Positions 1 to 10,000 of a stretch of DNA of 28,476 nucleotides are shown in pieces. Origin of the DNA: Baffinella frigidus (taxonomy: Eukaryota; Cryptophyceae; Cryptomonadales; Baffinellaceae); NCBI GenBank assembly GCA_026770585.1, contig MU646577.1, positions 469,076 through 497,551 of the forward strand, given 5' to 3'. The stretch's first letter is position 1; the number at the start of each line of letters is the position of its first letter. A model generated the notes under the pieces. That model saw nothing but the letters and a program-made list of their open reading frames with translations. It ran no database searches and was not told where the DNA came from. Both the position numbers and the translations under genes were made by a program.

Positions 1-109
1 AGGGTAGGGCAGGGTAGGGTAGGGTAGGGTAGGGTAGGGTAGGGTAGGGTAAGGTAGGGTGTTGGGTGTAGGGTGTAGGGTGTAGGGTGTAGGGTCTAGG
101 AGGGCCGAC
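1..109. repeat. Telomere-like AGGGT/GGGTGT tandem repeats in an intron
   Basis: The window opens with about ten AGGGT pentamers followed by GGGTGTA units, running up to the donor side of the first visible pyrophosphatase exon. They belong to the intron after that exon on the minus strand. The units are degenerate relatives of TTTAGGG. They are interstitial, because coding exons follow directly; nothing shows a chromosome end here. Confidence 0.7.
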
Positions 110-3100
110 CGAGGGAGGTGACGAAGAGCTGGATCTTGAGCGCGGTCTCGATGTCCTCCTCCTTGACCACCGGCATGAGGTCCGTGGCGATGAAGGAGAC
201 GAGGAGGCACACGATGATCCCGGCCGAGGAGATGAACAGCGGGAACACGAGGGCAGACCACCTGGTTTACGGGTTAGGGTTTAAGGTTTAGGGATGATGT
301 GTTAGGAGGTGAGGGTGTAGGGTTTAGGGTTTAGGGTTTAGGGTATAGGGTTTAGGGTTTAGAGTTGAGGGTATAGGGTGTAGGCTGGGGGCTTAGCGTT
401 GAGGGTTCAGGGGGCATGAATTCAGGGGTTTGGGGTTTATGGTTGGAAACCCTAAACCCTAAACCCTAAACCCTAAACCATGAAACCCTAAACCCTAAAC
501 CCTAAACCCAAAAAAACGGAGGACTAATGGTTTAAGATGGATCAAGGTTCAGGAGGGGTTGGGGTGTAGGGTGTAGGGTGTAGGGTGTAAGTTTTGGGGT
601 GTAGGGTGTAGGGTTTAGGGTTTGGTATAGTACCCGCCCTCCTCGATTGCGACCGAGGCAGAACCGATGAGCATGGCGGCGCATGACGCCTCGCCTCTCT
701 CTCCCTGCAACCTACACCTACACCCTACACCCCTGCACCCCTACACCCCTACACCCCTACACCCCTACACCCCTACACCCTAAGCCCTGCATCCTACACT
801 CTACACCCCAAACCCTAAGCCCTACACCCTACCCCTCAAACTACCCGATGAGGTTTGGGGGCTAGGGCGTAGGGCTTAGGGTAAAAACATTAGGTTCTAG
901 AGCGAAAACATGAGGGTGTAGGGGTTACCCGCCCTCCTCGATGGCAATCGAGGCAGAACCGATGAGCATGGCGGCGCAGGACGCCTCACCGAACGACCCG
1001 AAGAGGTCCGAACCCTGTTTCGCGTTTCGGGTTTAGGGTTGAAGGTTGAAGGTTTAAGGTCTCTGGTGTCTGGTTTCTGGTTTAAAGTTTCGAGGGTTTA
1101 GGGTTTGGTTGAGAAGGGTTTAGGGTATAAAAGAGTTCAGGGTTTAGGGATTAGGGATTAGGGTTTAGGGTTTAGGGTTTAGGGTGTACTCTTTGGGGTT
1201 TAGGGAGTAGAGTTTGGGGGGTGGGGTTTTGGGGGGGTGGTTTAGGGTTTAGGGTTTAGGGTTTAGGGTTTAGGGTTTAGGGTTTAGGGACCCTCCCCCC
1301 ACCTCCACAGAGTTGAGGGTTTGGGGTTTACCATGCCCGCGACGTCGCCGACGGTGTCCCCGACGTTATCAGCGACAACACCCGGGTTGTAGGGCGAGGC
1401 TACTCTCGGAAGTCTTATGGTTGATGGTTGATGGTTGATGGTTGATGGTTTCGAAGGGTTTAGGATATGGAAGGGGTGGTGTTGAGAAGGGAGCAGGGGT
1501 TAGGATACATACGGGGTTGGGGTTTAGAACTTTGAGGGTTGAGAAGTGAGAGGGTCGAGAAGTTAGAGGGGTTGGGTTGGTGGGTAGGGGTTAGGGGTCG
1601 CACCATGCCAGCGACGTCGCCAACGTTGTCCCCGACGTTATCGGCGATAACACCCGGGTTGTAGGGCGAATCCTCGTCGAGCTTCTTGCCGTCGCCCACG
1701 CCGATCACCTGATATAATAGATGGACAGGCTGTTTAGTACCAGGAAAGGCGCATACAATAGATGTATTGACTCGTAGAATAGATGTATGGGATATACAAC
1801 CACTTTTATAGCCCGGTTTGGGTTAGGGACGCGACGACGCCCGGGTTGTAGGGCGAGTCATCGTCGAGCTTCTTGCCGTCGCCCACGCCGATCACCTGAG
1901 GTTACGTACGAGGATCGCGATATCGGGTTGTGAGGCCCCGCTCCAAAGTTGACGGATTTGTACCACGAACGCAGCATGTCAACTTAGGAATAGTCCCTGA
2001 TCACACCCGGGTTGTAGGGAGAGTCCGTGTCGAGTTTTTTGCCGTCGCCCACACCGATCGCCTGAGGTTACGTTGGGTTTAGGCAACCCTACAGCTCACC
2101 CTTTATCTGCGACGGTTAACCCTAAACCCTAATAATAGACCTTGAACGCACCTTAAGCCTCAACCCTGAAACAACCCTTACCATACCTTGCCAGAGAACC
2201 GTCGACAATGAATAAACCTTCACCGTGCCTTGCCAGAGAAAACCCTGAATAAACCGTTAACACACCTTGCCAGAAAAACCTCAACCCTGAATACATCCTA
2301 AACCCTGAATAAACCGTAAACCATTTTAAATTAACCGTAAACCCTGAGTCGACGCACCTTGCCGGAGAGGTCAGCGCCGACGTCGGCCGCCTTGGTGAAG
2401 ATGCCGCCGCCCACGCGCCCGAACCTAGCGGAGCGTTTCGGGGTTAGAACATAGAGAGTGGGGCGCCTGTTCAGGGTTTCGTGTTGTTTCGTGTTTCGTG
2501 TGAGGATTACGAAAATCGGGATTCGGGTGTCGGGGTTATATATAACATGGAAAGGGAGGAGCCCGTTTCGGGTTTCGGGTTCCCGGGTGAGAACATGGCG
2601 ATCGGGCTCGCTTCAGGGTTTCGAATTTAGAGTTTAGGGTTTCGGGTTTCGGGATGAGCACATGGCGATGGCGGAGCCGCCGAGCCCGTAGCCAGCGAGG
2701 CACTCAAAGAGCTCCTTGTAGTTGACGGTGCGGGTCTCCCCTTCCATCTGGGGGAGGGGGGGGTAAGGGTTTAGGGTTTGGGGTTTAGGGTGGAGGGTGG
2801 AGGGTGGAGGGTGTAGGGTTTAGGGTGTAGGGTGTAGGGTGTAGGGTGTGGGGTTTGGGGTGTGGGTTCAGGGTTCAGGGTTCAGGGTTCAGGGTTCAGG
2901 GTTTAGGGTGTCGGGCGAAGGGTTCAGGGTTTAGGGTGCGGGGTGTATACCTTGGTGAAGTACTCGCGGAAGACGAGAGCGAGCATGTACAGGATCATCA
3001 TCGAGATCGCCACCAGCGAGTAGCCCATGACCCCACCTGGTGTGGGGTTTAGGGTTGAGCCCCCCACACCGCGGGCTACGAAGGGATTTCGTGAACTACC

Positions 3101-6100
3101 CATACGTGAACACTCCATAGGACCCTACGGTAGGCCATATGTAGGGGCATAGGGTTGTTCCTAGGGTCATCCTAACCGAAACCTGGTTTCGGTTGATAAC
3201 CGAAACCTGGCTTCGGTTGATACCCACCCAGGTTTCCCTTGGTAGCCCGCTGTGTGGTCGGGGTAAATTGGGGCCTGGCGAACCGACCAGAATCATTCAC
3301 TTGGAGCACCGGCGCGGCGGTGCTCAACCCCGAACCCTACCCGCTCTACCAAACGCACCCCCGCACTAAAGTTGCAACCCCCCCACTAAAGTTGCAGCCC
3401 AGGGGGTACCGGCGCGGAAGGCGGTGTTGAAGGAGCCCTTCCAGCCCTCGGCGCCGTCCTTCTTCGCCATCACCGCCGTGCGCGCGTTCGAGTACACCGC
3501 CACCTGGTTTCGCGAATTGTGTGTAAGCCGGCAGTTAGATACGTATATCCTACTGTCAGTACGTGTGGGTGTATACGTATGTACATACGTATACACGCAG
3601 TATATGTGTATACATACACGCAGTATACGTGTATACATACATATATACGAGTGTGTGAGATACGAGTGTGTGAGATGGCCAGCCCTCGGCGCCGTCCTTC
3701 TTCGCCATCACGGCCGTGCGCGCGTTCGAGTACACCGCCACTTGGTTTCGCGAATTGTGTGTAAGCCGGCAGTTACATACGTATATTCCACTATTGGTAC
3801 GTGTGCGTGTATACGTATATACATACATATACACGCAGTATACGTGTATACGTGTATACATACATATAAGAGTGTGGGGGCATATACGAGTATGTGAGAT
3901 GACCAGCCCTCGGCGCCGGGAGTACGCGGCAACCTGCGCCATTTCGTGGATATTGTGTGAGATGGCGTTTAAGAGTATGTGAGATGACCCCAACTATTTA
4001 GGATGGGATGGTGGGGGGGCGAAGGTTGGAAGGGTGTAGGGTTTAGGGATGGCGGAGGATGGTATCTGTGTTTGGGAGATTTAGTGTGGAACACCCACAT
4101 AGTTAAGGTCCTCGTATACACTCTGAACTGGAGTTGAGGCAGGGGGCGGGACCATCATGCCGATGTAGCCAGAGAGGATCGAGGTGAGGCCGCCCACCAC
4201 GAACGAGAGGCAGGTGAGCGCGCCTGGATTCAGGGGGTCGGAGATTAGGTTTCATGCTTTGCCCCATGTTGCCGAAAACCAACGGGGACCAACGGGGACG
4301 TTCCCGTTCGTGATATCCAGGGGTGAAGGTTGCAGGGTGCAAAGGGTGCAGGGCGATACTAATGCCCCCCTTCCACGCACATGCTACCGATGGCCCACTT
4401 CCTCAAACGTGCTATGTCCCGGGTTCAGGGGTGCAGTGCTATTCATGGTTGAGGTATTGAGGGTTGAGGGGTGCGGGGCGAGACCGATGTCCCACTTCCA
4501 GACAGCTTCGCCGTTCTCGGTGGTGTGCGAGACGAGCACCAGCACGATCGCGCCTGGTTTAGGGTTGGGGTTTAAGGTTAGGGTTTAGAGTTTAGGGTTT
4601 AGGGTCGAGGGTTGGGGTTTAGGGTGTAGGGCAAGGGTTTAGGGTTTATGGTTGGGGTTTAGGGTCTAGGGTCTCGCGCCAGCGCCGAGGAGGGGGGGGG
4701 GGTCTGAAGCGCTTTATATATAGAGCGCGAGCGGGGTTTGGGGTTTAGGGGTTGAGATTTGGGATTCAGGGTGCAGAATGCAGGGTGCAGGGTTGAGGGG
4801 GTACCGAAGACAACGATGAAGACGAAGCAGAACTGGTACTCGGCCCAGAGGAACGACTTCGCCCCCTCGCGGATCGTCTCGTAGATAACCTGTTCGCGAG
4901 AGAGAGTTTAGGGGGTAGGGTTTAGGGTTGGGTTTGCCTGGTTTCTCTGAGAGTTTCAGGGGAAGGGTTTAGGGTGACAGTTTACAAACGCGATGCCATT
5001 GCAGGTGTTCGCAACCCTACACCCTTCAACCTTCACCCTTCACCCTCCACCCTCCACCCTTCAACCTCCTTCACCCTTCACCCTACACCCTACACCCTAC
5101 ACCCTACACCCCACACCCTACACCCTCAACCCGAAACGCACTTGAGCTTCTCGTCAGAGGCCTTGGTCGACGCGACCAGCTTCAGCCAGTTGACTAAAAC
5201 ATGGCCACTTTCGTTGGTCAAACTTACCCAGTTGACTAAAATACGGCAACTTTCGTCGGCTAAAGTTGTCGCACCTTGAGCTCCTCGTCAGAGGCCTTGG
5301 TCGATGCGACCAGCTTCTCGTCCTCCTGTTTGGGGTTTGGGGTTTGGGGTTTAGGGTTTAGGCTTTAGGGTTTCGGGTTTCGGGTTTCGGGTTTAGAGTT
5401 CAGGGTTTAGGGTCAAACCCTCCTCGGGTTTAGGGTTGGGGGTTGAGAGTTAAACCCCCCAACCAGGCTGTCACGTTTCCTCCGGATATTCTGCAGGGAA
5501 CGTGACCATTTCCAGTGCACTTACAGGCCGTGGCACCACAAAACATGTACACAAAGTACCCCTCTGGCACACAGGACCCACAACCGCCACGCAAGAGGCT
5601 TTGGGCCGAGCTCCCTGTGGAGGTGATACCCGATATCGGATATTTGACCCTTCAAAATGGCGAATTGCGGGGGAATTCCGTGATTTCTCTCGCAAAGTGG
5701 CCGCTCCGTCGAACGAATAGTAAAAAGACTCTGTGCCGGCCGCTCGCGAATAGCCTCGTGCGTAGCGTGACAGAGCTTGCGCGCCACTGGGTGTGCATCA
5801 AACTCTAAACCCTACACCACGTGCGCTACGCCCCGAACCCTACACCACGGCTCCCTACGCAGCTAGCCGCGAGAGACACCCCAGCCGTGCCACCACGATA
5901 GAGAGTCCCAACGGATGACAAGATAGGGTTGTTTCTCGTACGAAGCCTGTTCTCTTTTGGGATCTTCCTGGCATAAAACGTGTTCGTGTTGCGAAGGGTC
6001 GCATTTGGATTGTGGAAGACTCACACTCACCAGTCCTTAGTGTCTCAGCATTCCGCCTGTCGCAATCCCCTTGGTGTGTAGTGGAGAGGCTCGCTCCGGT

Positions 6101-6890
6101 GCAAATCACGGGCGCCGCAAAAGGCGATTTGGTCCCTCATCGAGGGTTGGAGTGTGTCGGGGAATCGCGAGATGTGCTTGCTCACCTCCTCAGAGTCGAG
6201 GGAGATGAGCGAGACAGTGTAGAAGAGGTAGGCAGCGAACGCCAGCCCCACCGCGCCACAACCGAAGATCACGACGGCCGGCATAACCTGCACCACGGGT
6301 CTTTCCGTCAGCGACTAGCGCCCGGCATATCCCCTCGGAAGCACTGTTCACGGCACGCTGGCACGAAGGGTCTCGCCGACGTCTTTTGGCATGGTGGTTG
6401 TGAGCCCGGAGCCCTGTCCACCATGGTCACGATGTAACCCTCCCCATGAGAGTAACCCTCCCCATGAGAGTCACTTCGCGCACGCTCCATCCGTTCCGTC
6501 TCTCCTGCTCTGCCTCCGGCGAGAACCATGCGAAGGGGCATATTAAGGAATCTGGGGGAATGGTCTGACCATGCCGGCCCCGTCGCTCGTGTCCGTGACG
6601 TACTTCTCCCCGCCAACACCAGCGGGTGCAGCAGCTGCGGCATCGCCCTCGGCGGGAGCCGCGTCGCCCTCAGCGAGCTTGGAAGCCGTCGCCTTGAGGG
6701 GAGCAGAGGGGAGAGCCTTCCCGAGGAGAATGGAAGGAGTGGCATCCCCAGCGTTCTGGTAGACGGCCAAGCAGAGAGCTGCGCAGAGCCCGACGCAGAG
6801 GATACCAGCGCCGTGACGCCACAGCTTCCCCTGCTGCGTGTGCCGGATAGACCTCACCGGCGAGGGCATGTCCTTTGGGGCAGAGGACAT
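110..6890 (-). CDS. Membrane-bound proton-translocating pyrophosphatase, 13 exons, C-terminus off window
   Basis: Integral membrane pump that hydrolyses pyrophosphate and moves H+ into an acidic compartment such as the vacuole. Exons on the minus strand in order: 6890-6570, 6287-6186, 5325-5275, 4889-4805, 4553-4485, 4223-4153, 3503-3410, 3036-2951, 2747-2662, 2424-2358, 1708-1604, 1014-929, 261-110. All boundaries are GT/AG and all phases close, giving about 458 residues. Family signatures include [10 protein letters not shown] (exon 10), [14 protein letters not shown] (exon 11), [16 protein letters not shown] (exon 12) and the hydrophobic [20 protein letters not shown] (exon 13). Exon 1 encodes an extra N-terminal region with one membrane segment (about residues 27-44) and an Ala/Pro/Gly-rich linker. 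The start is the first ATG of the open frame, next to a short divergent promoter. The last third of the protein, including the site that distinguishes K+-dependent from K+-independent types, is outside the window. Family sure; N-terminal exon less so. Confidence 0.93.
634..694 (-). pseudogene. Echo of pyrophosphatase exon 12 (3' part with donor)
   Basis: Second copy of the end of the exon at 929-1014, reading [20 protein letters not shown] and keeping the GT donor. It lacks the GSDLFGSF part and any acceptor. It lies downstream of the intact exon in transcript order and differs from it by several substitutions. Confidence 0.85.
1182..1290. repeat. TTTAGGG array plus a 66-bp block shared with an SOD intron
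   Basis: Positions 1182-1247 hold a non-simple G-rich block containing TGTACTCTTTGG and GAGTAGAGTTTGG. It is followed by about seven perfect TTTAGGG units to 1290. The same block recurs at 25973-26039 with about one substitution and one indel. Confidence 0.85.
1332..1398 (-). pseudogene. Echo of pyrophosphatase exon 11 (3' part with donor)
   Basis: Reads [20 protein letters not shown] followed by GM and a GT donor. The intact copy at 1604-1708 has the canonical [12 protein letters not shown]. The echo has no acceptor and sits downstream of the intact exon in transcript order. Confidence 0.85.
1839..2061 (-). pseudogene. Two echoes of pyrophosphatase exon 11 (5' part with acceptor)
   Basis: Copies at 1839-1895 and 2004-2061 carry the first half of the exon ([19 protein letters not shown] and [20 protein letters not shown]) with a CAG acceptor and shared upstream flank CGTAACCTCAG. 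Neither contains the second half or a donor. Both lie upstream of the intact exon in transcript order. Confidence 0.85.
2181..2279 (-). repeat. Three mini-echoes of the exon 10 donor end
   Basis: Short copies of the end of the exon at 2358-2424 recur around 2183, 2234 and 2266 (plus-strand ACCTTGCCAGAGAA or close variants; the middle copy has GCCTTG and so lacks the donor). They are separated by CCCTGAAT-type spacers. They lie downstream of the intact exon in transcript order. Confidence 0.65.
3063..3258. mobile_element. Foldback (MITE-like) element, family C
   Basis: Inverted termini CCACACCGCGGGCTACGAAG and, reverse-complemented from the right end, CCACACAGCGGGCTACCAAG bound about 195 bp. 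The interior has an ACCCTACGGTAGGCC core and a second small inverted repeat, AACCGAAACCTGG. There is no ORF. A sister copy is at 9733-9897. It lies in the pyrophosphatase intron between exons 7 and 8. No clear target-site duplication was found. Confidence 0.65.
3569..3596. repeat. 28-bp perfect palindrome in a TACGTATAC microsatellite
   Basis: Alternating purine/pyrimidine tract built from GTGTATACGTATGT and its exact reverse complement. A degenerate version (3800-3865) accompanies the second echo of the adjacent exon, so the tract was duplicated with the exon fragment. Confidence 0.8.
3678..3945 (-). pseudogene. Two echoes of pyrophosphatase exon 7 (5' part)
   Basis: 3678-3750 repeats the first two thirds of the exon at 3410-3503 ([20 protein letters not shown]) plus its upstream intron (CGAATTGTGTGTAAGCCGGC region and microsatellite); its acceptor has drifted from CAG to AAG. 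3901-3945 is a shorter copy with an internal deletion joining VAAYS to the EGW end. Both lie upstream of the intact exon in transcript order and lack its 3' end and donor. Confidence 0.85.
5143..5272 (-). pseudogene. Echo of pyrophosphatase exon 3 (3' part) and a 40-bp tandem repeat
   Basis: Positions 5143-5185 encode [14 protein letters not shown], a copy of the 3' part of the exon at 5275-5325; one G lost at the end weakens the donor. Next to it, CAGTTGACTAAAA-type units of about 40 bp are repeated twice (5195-5265). The echo lies downstream of the intact exon in transcript order. Confidence 0.75.
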
Positions 6891-7017
6891 TTTCGCGGAG
6901 ATCACAAATAGAGTTATATATTGTTTTAAACTACAACGTTTCGGGGACGCGATTCTCCCTTTAAAACGACTTGTGAAGACCACAAACGTCGTTAGGGCGA
7001 CGTAACCCCGAGCACAG
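6891..7017. promoter_or_regulatory. Compact divergent promoter
   Basis: Only 127 bp separate the pyrophosphatase start codon (minus) from the proposed start of the unrecognised gene (plus). The stretch has a TATATA at about 6915-6920 and a TTTTAAA nearby, an AT-rich island in GC-rich surroundings. Both genes would share it if both starts are right. Function is inferred from position alone. Confidence 0.45.
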
Positions 7018-10000
7018 ATGGACGAGGCGCGGTTCCGTCCGGGGCGCAAGGACGGGTTCGATACTGAGGAGGATGAGGAGGACGACATGTCGCCGTCCCT
7101 GCGTCCGGTGGGCGCCGTCTGCCTCCCGGAGGGTCCGGTCCCTCCTCGCCGTGGACCCCTTGGGGTCCACGGCCAGCAACTTGGGGTCCACGGCGAGCAA
7201 GTGGTGGGCACTTTGCATCTGACTCGCTCGGGGCTGGGCAGGTGAGGGAGCAGATGCACGCGAGTGAAGGAGAGGATGAGGAGTATCAGGGTGAGGCGGG
7301 GAGTTCGAGCGAGAGTGACAACGACAGCGACAGCTCTGAGGCCGCGGTGCGCCCCGCCGAAAAGTCGTGGGTTGTGTGGGTGCAGAGAGGGTAGGGTATT
7401 GGAGACAAGGCTCAGGATCACATTCGAGGGTGATGGGGTGTGGGAGCTGGGCGGGGCGGGCTAACCGTCCACACTGGTCTGTGACTTTCACGCTGTGGCC
7501 TGAACGGCAAACTTGGGTGGAGGGGAGGGGGCGCAGGAGCCGGAGAGAGACAGAGACAGAGAGGAAGAGAGAGACAGAAAGAAAGAAAGCGAGAGCGAAA
7601 GAGAGAAATACAGAGAGACATGGAGAGATAGAAAAAGACAGAGAGCGACAGAGACAGAGACAAAGAGACAGAGACAGAGAGGGAAAGGAAGAAAGGAAGG
7701 AAGTGGGGGAGAGGAAGGAAGGGAGAGACGACGAAACCCCAAACCCCACCTAACCCGGAACCCAGAATCCAAAACCCGAAACCCGAATCCCTAATCCATC
7801 AACCCTAAAACCTGAATGAGGTGCGGGATTTCAAGAAGCGGTACGCCGACGAACCGCTACACCAGAAACCCTAAACCCTAAACCCTAAACTTCAAACCCT
7901 AAATCAGGTGCGGGAGTTCAAAAAGAGGTACGACGACGTGCGGGCGGCGGTCGCGTCCGATCACGCGGGAGGGTGCCTAGCCCAGACCCTCGAAACCCGT
8001 TAGGCCCCATACAACAATCCCTCTCAACACCCTCTCAACTTCCAGTGCAGAGGACGGTCGTGTTAGATCACGCGGGGGGGTACCTACCCCCTCTCTATAT
8101 CTCGATCAGTCTATTTGGTCTCACTAATCTGCTTCCTCCGGGCTCTTTCCCGCACTAACGTTGACGGGTTTCTACAACACACCCAGCATGTCACCTTGAA
8201 AATGGTCCGTGAGCCAACCCGCGTGAGGCAGAGCTAGATCTCCTGAAAACGAAACCCGAAAGCGGTACGACGACGTGCGGGCCGCGGTCGCGTCAGATCA
8301 CGCGGGAGGGTTCCTGACCCCTGAACCCTCGAAACCCCCACATGTTCTCCCTAAACCCTGCACAAGGAACCAGAGTGTCGAGGGTTGAGAGAACACTTCA
8401 ACACACTCTCAACTCCAAACCCGAATTCCGAAACCCGAAACCCTAAAGCGCTGCGACGACGCGCGGTCGCGTCAGATCCCGCGGGGGGGTACGACCCTCT
8501 AATCCCCAACCCCCAAACCGTGACCCCAACCCCCAAACCCCGAACCCCAAACCCCGAACCGTAGCCCCTAACCAAGGTACCGCGCGCTTCACACAGGTAC
8601 CGCGCGTGGCTCATGATAGAAGGGCGTGGCTCAGTCCTCGACCGCATAGAGTACCAAAATCCGCAAACACCGAACCTAAACCCGTGACCGCTGGTATTGA
8701 TACCGCGTCTGGCTTGTAGGTACCCAGTGCAGAGGGCGTCGGAGCACACGAACCGTAGCCCCTAACCAAGGCGCCGCGCCTAACACAGGTACCGCGCGTG
8801 GCTCGTGCGCCGGATGATGGAGTGACGCGGCTCAGTCCTCGACCTCATTGAGTACCCGACACCGCAAAAATCAAACACCGAACCTAAACCCGTAACCGCC
8901 GGTATTGATACCGCGTCTGGCGTGTAGGTACCGTGCGGTGCCTCGAATTGTGGCGCCGCAAAAAGCACGAGAAGGATCACACTTGCGAGGTAAGTCGGAG
9001 CACGCGATCCGTAGACCCTAACCAAGGTACCGCGCCTCACACAGGTACCGTGCGTGGCTCGTGCGGCGGATGATGGAAGGCAGGGGGTCGGTCCTCGACC
9101 GGATAGAGTACCAGACGCCGTCCTGCTTCATGTCCTCTGACAATCCCGCGGTGCGCCCTCTCTCTCCCATCATCTTGCGGCCCCCTCTGTACCAACATCC
9201 TGGCCCCCCCCTTGAAGTGCTTCAGAGATAATGCATGCGGGGGTTCCGTAGGGGACACACACCAGAAGCGGTGTATGGCTCCTGAACCTGAATCGGGTTC
9301 AGGAGATGGCTCCTGAACCTGAATCGGGTTCACGATATGGCTCCTGGGCCTGAACCGGGTTCAGGAGCTCCTGAACCCGGCCCCAGCAGCGGCTCTTCAG
9401 ACCACCAGCCCTCGGAGGTTGCTCAAATTGTGGTCTGGAGTTTGAGCCATTTTACCCTGCATCTACCCCAGATCTGGGGTAGATGTCCATCTATTCGACC
9501 AATTTGTACCAGTGGGTAAATTTTCCAGAAAAGCTCCAGACCACAATTTGAGCAACCTCCGAGAGCTGGTGGGAACTAAGCACCGACCCTGCTCGGTTGA
9601 TGCATCGCTTCCTGCGAACATAACTAAGACGAATACTAGACTGTGCGGATAGTAACTAAACCCTTAACACCTCTCTTGCTCTAAGGGATGCTCTGCAGAG
9701 AACTAAAAACTGTTAGTTGTAACCCTGCCCTCAACCACACAGTGGGCTACGAAGGGATTTTCGGACACTGAGTGCCCGAGTTTCCGTTACCTTATCCGTA
9801 GGAACCCCCCTATGCCCCTACGGGTTGCCTACCGTAGGGTCCTAGGTCTTATCGCTTAGGGCTTATTCAAAATCCCGTCGAAGTCCGCTGTGTGGTTTGG
9901 TCATCGCGTCCTGCGAACGTTGAAACACCTCCCTCTGTCGATCGCAGGGACATCAAAACACCCCCTTATCGCAAATTTTGGATCTAGGAGCGTGGACCAG

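Noticed and set aside
1-60. Chromosome end (true telomere)
   Set aside because: The repeats are degenerate and are followed by an internal pyrophosphatase exon whose continuation must lie further left.
1332-1398. The copy at 1332 as the genuine exon 11
   Set aside because: It lacks the first half and any acceptor and has T for a near-invariant N; 1604-1708 is complete and in phase.
3366-3993. Frames rich in Tyr/Thr/His/Val over the TACGTATAC microsatellite
   Set aside because: Microsatellite translation joined to exon 7 echoes; the real coding part is 3410-3503 only.
5471-5808. Overlapping frames of 70-97 codons between pyrophosphatase exons 2 and 3
   Set aside because: Three competing frames on both strands, no recognisable domain, and inside an intron whose flanking exons join in phase.
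7018-7800. Long Arg/Glu-rich and Ser/Leu-rich frames over the purine tract (for example 7367-7753 plus, 6961-7749 minus)
   Set aside because: They are translations of the GA/CAGAGA simple repeat and cross the proposed introns; no family features.
8351-9040. Minus-strand frames of 86-132 codons opposite the exon 4 echoes
   Set aside because: Antisense of tandem exon echoes; the repeated SMRSRTEP-type sequence comes from the duplicated plus-strand exon.
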